Assembly: GCA_048267305.1 (NCBI GenBank)
Contig: JBLWXT010000020.1
Location: 6,746-70,745 of the forward strand
Length of the DNA: 64,000 nt
From: Owenweeksia sp048267305
Lineage (GTDB): Bacteria > Bacteroidota > Bacteroidia > Flavobacteriales > Schleiferiaceae
Direction of reading: 5' to 3'
The notes beneath the pieces were generated by a model. That model saw nothing but the letters and a program-made list of their open reading frames with translations. It was not told where the DNA came from and made no database searches. Each line of letters opens with the position of its first letter. Positions within the stretch are counted from its first letter, which is position 1. A program made the position numbers and the translations under genes. Positions 50,357 to 59,100 of the stretch are shown in pieces.

Positions 50357-50571
50357 CCAAGGATCAATTTATCAAAAAAGTAGGTATACCCGCTTTGGGA
50401 GTAGTTTTAGGAGCTGCTGCAGGATATGTTTACTGGTATTATTGGGGTTGCGAAGAGGGTTGTACTATTCGCTCGGTTTGGTGGCGCATGAGTATTTGGG
50501 GCGGCCTTATGGGTGGTTTGCTATTTTCACTTTTTCAGGATGCCATAGCCAAGCGGCAAAAGAAACCCTAG
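50353..50571 (+). CDS. DUF6132 family small membrane protein
   Basis: A 72-residue protein with two helices around YYWGCEEGCTIRSVWW, which has a Cys pair (CxxxC), and a basic tail. Translationally coupled to the preceding gene (ATGA overlap). Its function is unknown; the Cys pair and context suggest sulfur or redox chemistry at the membrane. Confidence 0.75.
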   Translation: MTKDQFIKKVGIPALGVVLGAAAGYVYWYYWGCEEGCTIRSVWWRMSIWGGLMGGLLFSLFQDAIAKRQKKP

Positions 50572-50577
50572 AAGTAT

Positions 50578-51531
50578 CTATAGGCTCATATTATCAATCA
50601 CCACAAGGGAAACTACCGAAATAAAAATCCATAGGCCAAGCCCCAGTAATAAGGGCCTAACTCCAACAGATTTTATGGTTTTTAAGGGAAGTGCCGCTCC
50701 GATTAAAAAGAGGGTAAGTGTAAGGCCGGCTTTTGCCGCAGCAACAATATAAGGGCTAATGTTTTCAACAGGAGGCAGGTAAGTATTGGCAACCATTGCC
50801 AATATAAAGAAGCCTATGAAATAGGGGATTTTAATCTTTCCGGAATCGCCCTTGCTTACCAGTGCAAAAATCAATGATAATGGAATAATCCAAAGGGCTC
50901 TTGCCAGTTTTACAGTAGTGGCAATTTCAAGGGCTTTTTCTCCATAACTGGCTGCTGCACCAACTACTGAGCTGGTATCGTGAATGGCAATGGCACTCCA
51001 AAGTCCAAATTGCTCCTGACTCAATTCTAGCCAATGCCCAATGGGTGCAAATACAAAAAGGGCTACAGAATTCAGAATAAATACAATCCCCAGAGAGACT
51101 GAGATCTGTTTTTCATCTGCCCGTATTATCGGTGACACTGCAGCTATGGCACTACCCCCGCAAATAGCGGTACCAGACGAAATGAGTTTTACAATTTTAT
51201 CATTTATTCCGAGCAATTTTCCTATTAGCAAACCAAGGCCAATAGTTGCGAAGATTGAAAACACGGTAAAAATAAAGCCCTCTTTACCAGCTTCAAGAGC
51301 ACTAAACATATTCATTCCAAAACCCAGGCCCACCACCGAAATCTTGAGCAATAAGCCCGTGGCTTTACTATTGAGTTGAGAAAACGGCTGCCCTATGGTT
51401 TGGGCTACAATTAATCCCATGAGTAAAGCTATGGCGGGTGACACCCAGGGTGTAAGGCATAGGGCCACTAAAATCAGGAAGAGGGTTTTCTTAAAATGAA
51501 TCACGATAAAGCATGAGTTTGATGTGTTCAC
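50578..51531 (-). CDS. YeiH/UPF0324 family putative sulfur-anion exporter
   Basis: A 317-residue protein with about ten helices. Landmarks of UPF0324 are KATGLLLKISVVGLGFGMN, GTAICGGSAIAAVSPII and AIAIHDTSSVVGAAASYG. The start is GTG at 51531, as no ATG exists before the first helix; a second GTG at 51504 is possible. The divergent-order LysR gene upstream matches the E. coli yeiE-yeiH arrangement. A sulfate or sulfite export role is commonly suggested but not proven for the family. Confidence 0.87.
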   Translation of the reverse strand: MNTSNSCFIVIHFKKTLFLILVALCLTPWVSPAIALLMGLIVAQTIGQPFSQLNSKATGLLLKISVVGLGFGMNMFSALEAGKEGFIFTVFSIFATIGLGLLIGKLLGINDKIVKLISSGTAICGGSAIAAVSPIIRADEKQISVSLGIVFILNSVALFVFAPIGHWLELSQEQFGLWSAIAIHDTSSVVGAAASYGEKALEIATTVKLARALWIIPLSLIFALVSKGDSGKIKIPYFIGFFILAMVANTYLPPVENISPYIVAAAKAGLTLTLFLIGAALPLKTIKSVGVRPLLLGLGLWIFISVVSLVVIDNMSL

Positions 51532-51611
51532 AGAGGGAATTTCCCTTTAAACAGGCATCCAAAGGTCTTATTCAACCTTTGCCTCTACAAATCATAAATA
51601 GTAATAAGGTA

Positions 51612-52508
51612 TTACTTCAGGTTATAGTTGAGTAGAATAAACTCCTTAAATAATTTGGTCAATGGAGAGTGGTCTCCCTGTGGCTGAACAAAGAAAAACT
51701 GCCGTATTACATTAAAGTTCTGGATGTCAATAATGGTGAGATCACCATTTTGTAATTCCTTTAAAACCGTTTGTATACTTAGGAATGCGGCACAATTGGA
51801 ATGGGTGAGATAGGATTTTATACTTTCGGAACCTCCCAACTGCATTTCTATATTAAGAAGATCGAGCTGCTTGCCTGCGGCTTTTAATGCCTGAGTTAAT
51901 ACCTGTCGGGTTCCTGAGCCGGGCTCACGCACAAGCAATGGGAGTTTACTTAGATCATCAAGACTAATGGTACCCTGAGTGGCCAAGGGATTTGTGGGGC
52001 CAACCACCAGTACAATTTCATCCTTTAAAAAGGCCTCATAATTAAGACCGGGTTTACGGGTACTGCCCTCAATCAGGCCCAGTTGTTTCTCTTTGTCTAC
52101 CACTAAACGTTCAACTCTTTCCGTGTTTACATTGGTGAGGTGTACTTGTACTTCTGGAAATTTTTGGTGGAACAGCGCTAAAATGGGAGGTAACCAATAT
52201 TGGGCAATAGTAGTGCTGGCAGCAATTTCCAATTGGCCACGCTTAGCTCCCAGCAGGGTGTTCATGTCAAACTCCAATCTTTGATACTGCTCAAAAATAG
52301 CAATGGCATGGGTGTTTAATACCTCTCCGGCAGAAGTCAGCTCTACTCTATAGCCCTTCCTTTCAAACAGCTTCTGGCCAAAGCGCTCTTCGAGCATTTT
52401 TACGTGTTTGGTAACTGCCGGCTGTGTAATGTGTAACTCATCTGCCGCTTTACTAAAGCTGCCGCGTTGTGCTATGGTGTAAAATACCTTTAGTCTAAAA
52501 TCAAACAT
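51612..52508 (-). CDS. LysR family regulator (CysB/YeiE-like)
   Basis: A 298-residue LysR protein: N-terminal winged helix (VFYTIAQRGSFSKAADELHI, QPAVTKHVKMLEERFG) and a C-terminal substrate-binding domain (REPGSGTRQVL). It lies 80 bp upstream of the YeiH-like gene on the same strand and probably controls it in response to a sulfur compound. The promoter -7 ends seven bases before its ATG. Confidence 0.92.
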   Translation of the reverse strand: MFDFRLKVFYTIAQRGSFSKAADELHITQPAVTKHVKMLEERFGQKLFERKGYRVELTSAGEVLNTHAIAIFEQYQRLEFDMNTLLGAKRGQLEIAASTTIAQYWLPPILALFHQKFPEVQVHLTNVNTERVERLVVDKEKQLGLIEGSTRKPGLNYEAFLKDEIVLVVGPTNPLATQGTISLDDLSKLPLLVREPGSGTRQVLTQALKAAGKQLDLLNIEMQLGGSESIKSYLTHSNCAAFLSIQTVLKELQNGDLTIIDIQNFNVIRQFFFVQPQGDHSPLTKLFKEFILLNYNLK

Positions 52509-52515
52509 ATATAAA

Positions 52516-52523
52516 CAAAGGTA
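52516..52523 (-). promoter_or_regulatory. -7 element TACCTTTG for the LysR gene
   Basis: CAAAGGTA on the plus strand, TACCTTTG on the minus strand, a full match to TAnnTTTG. Only seven bases separate it from the start codon, implying a leader of a few bases at most. Confidence 0.65.
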
Positions 52524-52558
52524 ATAGCAAGTGGGTGATTTTGGATGAGTTTATGGAT

Positions 52559-52912
52559 TCAATGTTTACTAATAGCAACGGCCTCATGAAGCACTGCCGT
52601 AAGCACGTCAAGTGGAATATCCTTATCGGGATGAATGGATAAAATCTTCATCCGTTTTCTATCTCCCTGAAAGAGGGCGGGGTGGTTTAACAGTTGACCA
52701 TCTGCAAAACCAATATAGGGATGCTTGGTTTTTTTATCCTGCCAGAGGTAGCAAAACATTTTACCATTGAGGTAAAAGAAGGGGAGTTTGTATTTCCACT
52801 CTTGTGTGATACCATCGTCAAAAGTTGAGATAATATCCCGTAAGGCCATATAGCAACTGCGGTTGGGCTCAGGCTGATTGAGGTAAAATTCATCAAGTTG
52901 ACGGAGAATCAT
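52559..52912 (-). CDS. DUF1801 (YdhG-like) protein
   Basis: A 117-residue soluble protein with the DUF1801 pattern: EWKYKLPFFYLNGKMFCYLW at about 38-57 and YIGFADGQLLNHP. The fold is known from structures but no function is established. It is a stand-alone gene. Confidence 0.78.
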   Translation of the reverse strand: MILRQLDEFYLNQPEPNRSCYMALRDIISTFDDGITQEWKYKLPFFYLNGKMFCYLWQDKKTKHPYIGFADGQLLNHPALFQGDRKRMKILSIHPDKDIPLDVLTAVLHEAVAISKH

Positions 52913-53036
52913 AGGATGATATTAAAGTGTTTCAAAAATAAACAGCATTTTCAATTGAGTTAGATTTATCATTTTTACATTTATGCGGTATTTTCCTACT
53001 AACAGGAAGGAGTAAATAATTATAAAAAATAGAAAG

Positions 53037-53360
53037 ATGAAAATTTTGAAGAAACTAGCCACTCCGGTATTGGGTTTGGCAATAGTACTTGGTAGTATGA
53101 CTGCCTGCGAGAGCACTGATGTGGTAGAATCGGGAACGTACATGGGAACTGTGGATGAGGTGGAAGCCGATAAAACGGAAATTTATGTAAAGACGGATGA
53201 CAACAAAACCCTGGAACTATACTTTACGGACAAAACAGAGCTTACTAAAAGTGGTAATGCTGTGGATTTTTCCGAGTTGGCAGAAGGTGATAAGGTGGAA
53301 GTTACCGTTGAAAAGGTGGGTAAGCGTCTGGATCCTATTTCAGTAAAAATTGTTGAATAG
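53037..53360 (+). CDS. Small lipoprotein with OB-like domain
   Basis: A 107-residue lipoprotein (lipobox SMTAC, Cys 24). The rest is a small beta-rich domain, GTVDEVEADKTEIYVKTDDN and FSELAEGDKVEVTVEKVG, typical of short OB-like modules. No metal motif. It is directly joined to the next gene, which starts at the base after its stop. Confidence 0.7.
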   Translation: MKILKKLATPVLGLAIVLGSMTACESTDVVESGTYMGTVDEVEADKTEIYVKTDDNKTLELYFTDKTELTKSGNAVDFSELAEGDKVEVTVEKVGKRLDPISVKIVE

Positions 53361-53837
53361 ATGAATTTTGAATGGATGCGGACGGATGTGTATCATCCTC
53401 TGTCCGTTCATTTTCCTATAGGCTTGCTGTTACTGGCTACAGTGGCAGTGGCCTTTCAGTTTTTTAGCCGAAATAAAAGTGGCTGGCAAAGGGTGGTGGA
53501 TATTACTCTTTATGCGGGCACGGCCTTTATCTGGCTTTCGGTTTACACCGGAGATTTAGCTGATGGCATTGTGAGCCGTGCCCTTTGTGACCCTACGGTG
53601 CTTAAGGACCATGAAAACTTTGCTTTTTATACCGCCTATGTTTACAGTGGTGCTGCGGCAATCAACCTTTTGTTGAGATTTGTAAAAAGCAGTCAAGGGG
53701 CACTTCGTATTTTACTATTTATTGCAACAATTACAGGAGCTGGCCTGATGACGTATGTTGGTCATCTCGGGGCTTCTTTGGTTTATGAGCAGGCAGCCGG
53801 GGTTCATGTGCCTGCAGAAGACTGTGAGGGGTTTTAA
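53361..53837 (+). CDS. DUF2231 membrane protein
   Basis: A 158-residue protein with four helices and the DUF2231 hallmark HPLSVHFPIGLLLLATVAV near the N-terminus; YVGHLGASLVYEQAAGVHVP lies near the end. His residues in the helices are conserved in the family and could bind heme, but no function is established. Its start follows the lipoprotein stop with no gap. Confidence 0.82.
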   Translation: MNFEWMRTDVYHPLSVHFPIGLLLLATVAVAFQFFSRNKSGWQRVVDITLYAGTAFIWLSVYTGDLADGIVSRALCDPTVLKDHENFAFYTAYVYSGAAAINLLLRFVKSSQGALRILLFIATITGAGLMTYVGHLGASLVYEQAAGVHVPAEDCEGF

Positions 53838-53863
53838 CCTCATCAATTATAAAATTCAAAATA

Positions 53864-54190
53864 ATGTACTGGCTATTATTAATTATTGCCGGCCTATTTG
53901 AGGTAGGCTTTGCGGCTTGCCTTGGTAAAGCCAAGGGTACGGTGGGTACCGAATTTTGGTTGTGGATGAGCGGTTTTTTTGTGTGCCTCTCCATAAGTAT
54001 GGTTTTACTTTATATAGTGGTGCAAAAACTGCCCATAGGTACCGCATATGCCGTTTGGACGGGAGTTGGTGCAGTAGGAACGGTTCTGGTAGGCATTTTC
54101 TTTTTTAAGGAACCCGCAGACTTTTGGCGCTTGTTTTTCATCAGCACTTTGGTGTTGTCCATTGTAGGGCTAAAGTATGTTTCGCACTGA
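53864..54190 (+). CDS. SMR family transporter (SugE/Gdx-like)
   Basis: A 108-residue protein with four helices. GLFEVGFAACLGKAKG contains the essential Glu of helix 1 (Glu13), and LPIGTAYAVWTGVGAVGTVL matches the SugE/Gdx subgroup, which exports guanidinium or quaternary ammonium. The subtype is based on the Gly-Thr-Ala-Tyr-Ala-Val-Trp-Thr-Gly stretch. No guanidine riboswitch was recognised upstream. Confidence 0.87.
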   Translation: MYWLLLIIAGLFEVGFAACLGKAKGTVGTEFWLWMSGFFVCLSISMVLLYIVVQKLPIGTAYAVWTGVGAVGTVLVGIFFFKEPADFWRLFFISTLVLSIVGLKYVSH

Positions 54191-54287
54191 TTTTTTTGCA
54201 ACTCCAAACCAAAATTGGGATTTGTGCTAGCTATTATAGGATATGTATTTTTAATGGTAGCTAAACTTCACAAACCTTCAACCTAAT

Positions 54288-54295
54288 TACCTTCG
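54288..54295 (+). promoter_or_regulatory. -7-like element TACCTTCG for gap
   Basis: The same octamer as at the nos promoter (5440). It ends four bases before the ATG of the glyceraldehyde-3-phosphate dehydrogenase gene, so the transcript would be leaderless. Confidence 0.5.
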
Positions 54296-54299
54296 CAGC

Positions 54300-55310
54300 A
54301 TGAAAACAGTGAAAATCGGAATTAACGGCTATGGGCGTATTGGTCGCTCTCTTACCCGCGTTATTGCTAAGTATCCCAATATTGAAATTGTAGCCATTAA
54401 CGATTTAGCCGAAACCCGAAACCTTGCTCACCTCCTAAAATATGATACTGTACATGGCCATTTTAATGGAAATGTGGAGGTGGTAAATATTGAAGGCGTG
54501 GAAGCTTTAAAAATCAATGATAAGTTGGTAAAGGTTTTTCACGAAAAAGAACCTGGCATTATTCCGTGGCACAGCACTGGTGCAGAGATCATTATTGAAT
54601 CTACCGGAAGGTTTAGGAGTACAGAGCTTGCCATGCCACATGTGCACAAGGGTGGAGCTAAAAAAGTGATCATTTCCGCTCCTCCAACTGATGAAACCAA
54701 AACCATAGTGCTGGGAGCGAATACTGATTTGCTTAGCGCGGATGACATCATAGTTTCCAATGCATCATGCACTACCAACAGTGCAGCACCGCTGCTTAAA
54801 GTTGTAGATGACCTTTGCGGTGTGGAGCATGCTTATATTACTACAGTACATAGCTATACTACAGATCAACAATTGCAGGATGGCCCGCATAAGGATTACC
54901 GCAGGGGCCGTGCGGCAGCCGAAAGCATAGTGCCTACTACAACTGGTGCTGCCAAAGCCATTACCCGCATTTATCCTGAACTGGAAGGTAGAATAGGGGG
55001 AGCTGGAATACGAGTGCCTGTGCCGGATGGTAGTTTAACGGATATTACCCTCACCACTAAGGAACCAACTACTGTGGAGGCTATAAATGCGGCTTTCAAA
55101 AAGGCTTCGCAGGAAGGGCCATTTAAAGGTTATTTAGGTTATACCGCTGATCCTATTGTTTCAAGAGATATTATTGGGAGTCCTTATTCCTGCTTGTTTG
55201 ATGAAGAGCTAACCTCTGTTTTGGGCCGTATGGTAAAAGTTGTGGGCTGGTATGATAATGAAATGGGCTATTGTAACAGGCTGGCCGATTTGATTGGGAA
55301 GATGAGTTAA
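54300..55310 (+). CDS. gap: Glyceraldehyde-3-phosphate dehydrogenase, type I
   Basis: A 336-residue cytoplasmic enzyme of glycolysis/gluconeogenesis: NAD-binding INGYGRIGRSLTR, active-site SNASCTTNSAAPLLKV with catalytic Cys, HSYTTDQQLQDGPHKD, and the C-terminal WYDNEMGYCNRLADL. Its 3' end overlaps the convergent gene by four bases. Confidence 0.95.
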   Translation: MKTVKIGINGYGRIGRSLTRVIAKYPNIEIVAINDLAETRNLAHLLKYDTVHGHFNGNVEVVNIEGVEALKINDKLVKVFHEKEPGIIPWHSTGAEIIIESTGRFRSTELAMPHVHKGGAKKVIISAPPTDETKTIVLGANTDLLSADDIIVSNASCTTNSAAPLLKVVDDLCGVEHAYITTVHSYTTDQQLQDGPHKDYRRGRAAAESIVPTTTGAAKAITRIYPELEGRIGGAGIRVPVPDGSLTDITLTTKEPTTVEAINAAFKKASQEGPFKGYLGYTADPIVSRDIIGSPYSCLFDEELTSVLGRMVKVVGWYDNEMGYCNRLADLIGKMS

Positions 55311-55717
55311 TAATCCAAGGGATTAAACCTATGCCCAATCTCAGATTCAAACTTAAATACGCGGCCTTGAATTTCCATTAAGGCTTTATGTGGATTACGC
55401 CCCTCATACATTTGATAGTGGCGGGTAACTTCAGATAATTCCATTCGCCATTCCCAATCTTCCTTTTTAATGTAATTAATGATGAGTTTGCGCTCCCGGG
55501 CGCGGTCTTCATCTAAAGGATGACGCTGTTGTTGGAGGTTTAAGTAAGAATTGATAACGGCCCTCAAAAGGGTTTTACATTCATCTAATCCATATTCTGA
55601 TTTTACAGTAAGAATATTTTTGATAAAAAGGGTAGGATGATCTGCAATTTCAGGCTCTTCCAGTTTCCAATCAGAAATGGAAGTTCGGGGAAGATCAATG
55701 GAGCGAATCTTATTCAT
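55307..55717 (-). CDS. Hypothetical helical protein
   Basis: A 136-residue soluble protein rich in charged and aromatic residues (YIKKEDWEWRMELSEVTRHY). No signal, membrane helix or recognised motif. Convergent with gap with a 4-bp overlap. Confidence 0.6.
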   Translation of the reverse strand: MNKIRSIDLPRTSISDWKLEEPEIADHPTLFIKNILTVKSEYGLDECKTLLRAVINSYLNLQQQRHPLDEDRARERKLIINYIKKEDWEWRMELSEVTRHYQMYEGRNPHKALMEIQGRVFKFESEIGHRFNPLDY

Positions 55718-55856
55718 AAACAGTGCAAGTTAATAAACCCTAAAAATGGCTGAACAATTTACCCCTTAAAGTCATTAACAATTGGTAAATTGGTACTCGG
55801 TTTAAGCCGATTATTAATATTCTATTACACTAAACTTTAATGAAATAAAAGGTATT

Positions 55857-56090
55857 ATGGCTGAAAATAAAATAACCCCCGGAGTTTTGGTACAAGTACT
55901 ACGCGAAAACCAAAACAGTAACAAAACCCTTAAGGCACAATTCTCAAATCAATTTTTTACTAAGTTTAGCTATGAAGAACTGGTTGGCTTGCAAAAGAGT
56001 ATTGAGAAGGTGCAACATCAACGATCTAAAGGGCAGATTGACAAGCAAATAGAATTTTTGAAAAAGCATGGGTATAAAGTGTCCAAGTAG
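55857..56090 (+). CDS. Small hypothetical protein
   Basis: A 77-residue basic helical protein (SYEELVGLQKSIEKVQHQ, QIEFLKKHGYKVSK). Intact frame with an ATG, but no recognised family. It is a single gene between two minus-strand units. Confidence 0.55.
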   Translation: MAENKITPGVLVQVLRENQNSNKTLKAQFSNQFFTKFSYEELVGLQKSIEKVQHQRSKGQIDKQIEFLKKHGYKVSK

Positions 56091-56131
56091 AATCGGGCTC
56101 TTTTCTCAATAAATATGTAATACACAGAATT

Positions 56132-59100
56132 CTATTTAGGTTCTGCGAAATACATGCGCATCCATCCTTTGTTTTTGGCTTCTACTTCGCCACGGTAGGT
56201 AAATTTAAATTTACCCTCAATAAGGGCAAAGGTGGTTTGTGAGATGTTCACTTTGTCGGTTTGGCTATTTTGTTCCATTCGGGCGGCTGTGTTTACGGTA
56301 TCTCCCCAAATGTCATATGCGAATTTTTTAGAGCCTACTATACCGGCAATTACAGAACCCGAGTGAATGCCTATTCTTATTTTGAAAAGACCACCCAATT
56401 CATTGTATTTACGGATGTAATCACGGATATCAATAGCTGCCTGTACTATTTTTAGTGCGTGATCCGGATCTACCTCAGGAAGTCCGCTTACCGCCATGTA
56501 AGAGTCTCCAATGGTTTTAATCTTTTCGATATTATACTTGGATATAATATCGTCAAAGCCCCTGTAGCATTTGTCAATTTCACTTACCAACTGCTCAGGA
56601 CTCATTCGTTCGCTGTGTACAGTGAAGTCTACAAAGTCTGTAAACAAAACCGATACAGCCTCAAAACGCCTGGCGGTAGCTCTTCCTTTTTCCTTAAGTT
56701 CATTGGCTACCTCTTCGGGTAAGATGTTTAGCAACAGCTCATCCGACTTTAGCTTTTCCTTTTCAAGTTGTTCGGTACGCTTCTTTACCAGGTTTTCCAT
56801 GTTTTCATAAAGAAGGGCATTCTCCACACTCACTGCAATTTGCCCGGCAAACATTTTGGTAAGAGCAATTCTCTTTTCATTAAAAACGGAATTGATAAGA
56901 CTGTTTGTGAGGTATACAATTCCGGTAATTTTTCCCTGGTGTAAAAATGGCAGGCAAAACAAAGACTTTACGTTATTTCTCTTAATCGCTGCATCTATAC
57001 TGTAAGGGCGCTCTTTAGTAGCATCATCAAGTATAAGTGCCTCTTTGGCGTGCACCACGTGATTTATTACAGCTTCCGAAACCTCACCTTCTGTTTCGGC
57101 TTTACTCCAGTTATTGTCAGCATTGGCTCTTAACGCCAGTGTTGGCTCAAAAGTGTCGTTATTTTTAAGAAGGAAGCACCCAAACTGGGCACCTGTATTT
57201 TGCATTAAATAGGATAGAAGGTTGTGAAGAAGCTTCTCAAGATTTAGCTCTCCACTTATAGTTTCTGTAGCCTTAATCAAAGTCATAAGGTCTACATCGG
57301 GCATACCTTCTATGCTGTAAGACTTGTTTATCCCTGTTTTACCCGAAGCTGTTTTCTCACCGCTCAATTTTGATTTTCCGTATTTCTCATCATAGAGATT
57401 TATAATGGGAGTCATTTCCAATTGCCTCAAGTTGTTCATTAAATCGGCCACTACTGCTGGATAGGCTTTCTCACTTGGTGAAAGCATTCGCAATCGGTGA
57501 ATTCTGATAAGAGCTGTGGGGAAGATAAATCCGGCATTGCTGGCGGAATGTTCGGCCTGCTCGAAAAGCTGAGGATAGGGCTGTTTGTCAATGGCTTGTT
57601 TTTCCTCAGCATTCATCCATGCCAGCATCCAGTTTACATTATAATCGTAGTAGGCTTGTTGCTTGAGCAACTTCTTTTTACTCTGCTTAAAAATCTTCTG
57701 GTAGTAGCTTCTTTTCTTTCCATTTTCTTGAGATTTATAAAGAGAAAGTACAGCTACAAAAGGGAGGTAATATTGAGCGAGAAAGGCACCAACCATCTTA
57801 TCTTCCAGGGGGATGCATTTCTCGAGTTGGTTAAAGGCTTCGTCAAAATTGCCATGCATCCAATGGCGGAGCCCCATCAGCATATGCCACACAAAAATTA
57901 CTGTGGGGTTGTTGTTGGCCTCAAGTTCGGCAAGTATGCTTTCAAATGAATCCAGGTTATTACTTCCGTCCTCGGTAATGGATTTCAAAAACTCCAGCCA
58001 CATTAAATCCCGGTCGTCAAAAGAGTTTTTGTATTGCCTGTTAAAAATCACAATGTCGTTGAAGGTATCCCTCAGGTCGTTCATGGGGTGGCCAAGCATT
58101 ACACGGGTAAGTGTGGCAAAGTTTATATTCCAGTTGCTGTAAATAATTTCACCATGGCGTATTCCCTTTTTATAATAATCTTCAAACTTTTCGGGTAAGT
58201 TTTTTACGGGTTCTTTATGGTGTTCAACAAATCCCGTAAAGGCAAAGCCACAAACGGCAATATTTTTATTGGTACCGTATTTTTCAACCAGTTTTAAGGA
58301 TTCAACACCCAGTAAGTATCCACTTTCCCAGGCGCCCATAATGCCAGCAAGGGTGAGGGCAAATGATGAATATCCGGCTGTAATTTCGGGGCAGTTGCCG
58401 TATTTGCTTCCAATCATTACCATCTTGGTAATAATAAGCGGGTAAAGTTCCTCTTCTGAAATGAAAAAGGGACCAAGGGAAACATTCAGAATTTTCAGCA
58501 TCGCCCGCTTTTGAGGGTCTGAAACTTCCGGGAACTCAGTAAGCCGTTTTATCTTTTTATCGTTGAGTGTGACTTTGGCCTGCAGGGCCTTAAAAATAAT
58601 ATTGAGCTTACTGGCCTTTTTGGGAAGTTTAAACCCAAGTTCGGCCAGGGCTTTTTTCGAAACATCAACGGCAGTTTTGTTTTCACTGATAGACTCCAGT
58701 CCTCGTATAAGGGTTTCGTAAATCAGAAATTTTTCTGGTTTACCATCAAATATGTTTAGAGCCATTTCAGCCACTCGTACAGCGGGGTCTTTTCCGGCAC
58801 CTAAAAATGCACATTCCATCCATGTGATGAGGTGTTCCAGATTTTCAATGGGAATAATGGAGTTTGCCACACTGTGGTACTCATAGCCCCGTTCCATTGC
58901 CGATTGCATAAAGGCTTTATGCCCCACATCTAAAAAAAGGCTGGAAAGCTTGTGTATATCTGTTTTTTGAACGGCCAGATCAAGTCCATTCAGATAATGT
59001 ATGGCTGTATCAAAATCTGAGGTAAAACCCTGGCTGTAAAGAATTTCTGCAATACGAAAGTGCAGATGTCTCTTTTTATGAGGATCATAGGAGTTATAGC

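Noticed and set aside
51560..51567. GACCTTTG on the minus strand before the YeiH-like gene as another member of the palindrome regulon
   Set aside because: No TGAC-type arms exist at the 29.5-bp position (ACTA/TGAT only), so the -7 resemblance alone is not enough.
53828..53841. Hairpin GAGGGGTTTTAACCTC at the end of the DUF2231 gene
   Set aside because: Short stem overlapping the stop codon without a T-run; too weak to call a terminator.
56261..57949. Plus-strand frames opposite the giant cyclase gene
   Set aside because: No start context or recognisable products; the minus-strand protein has clear GAF and cyclase motifs over the same bases.
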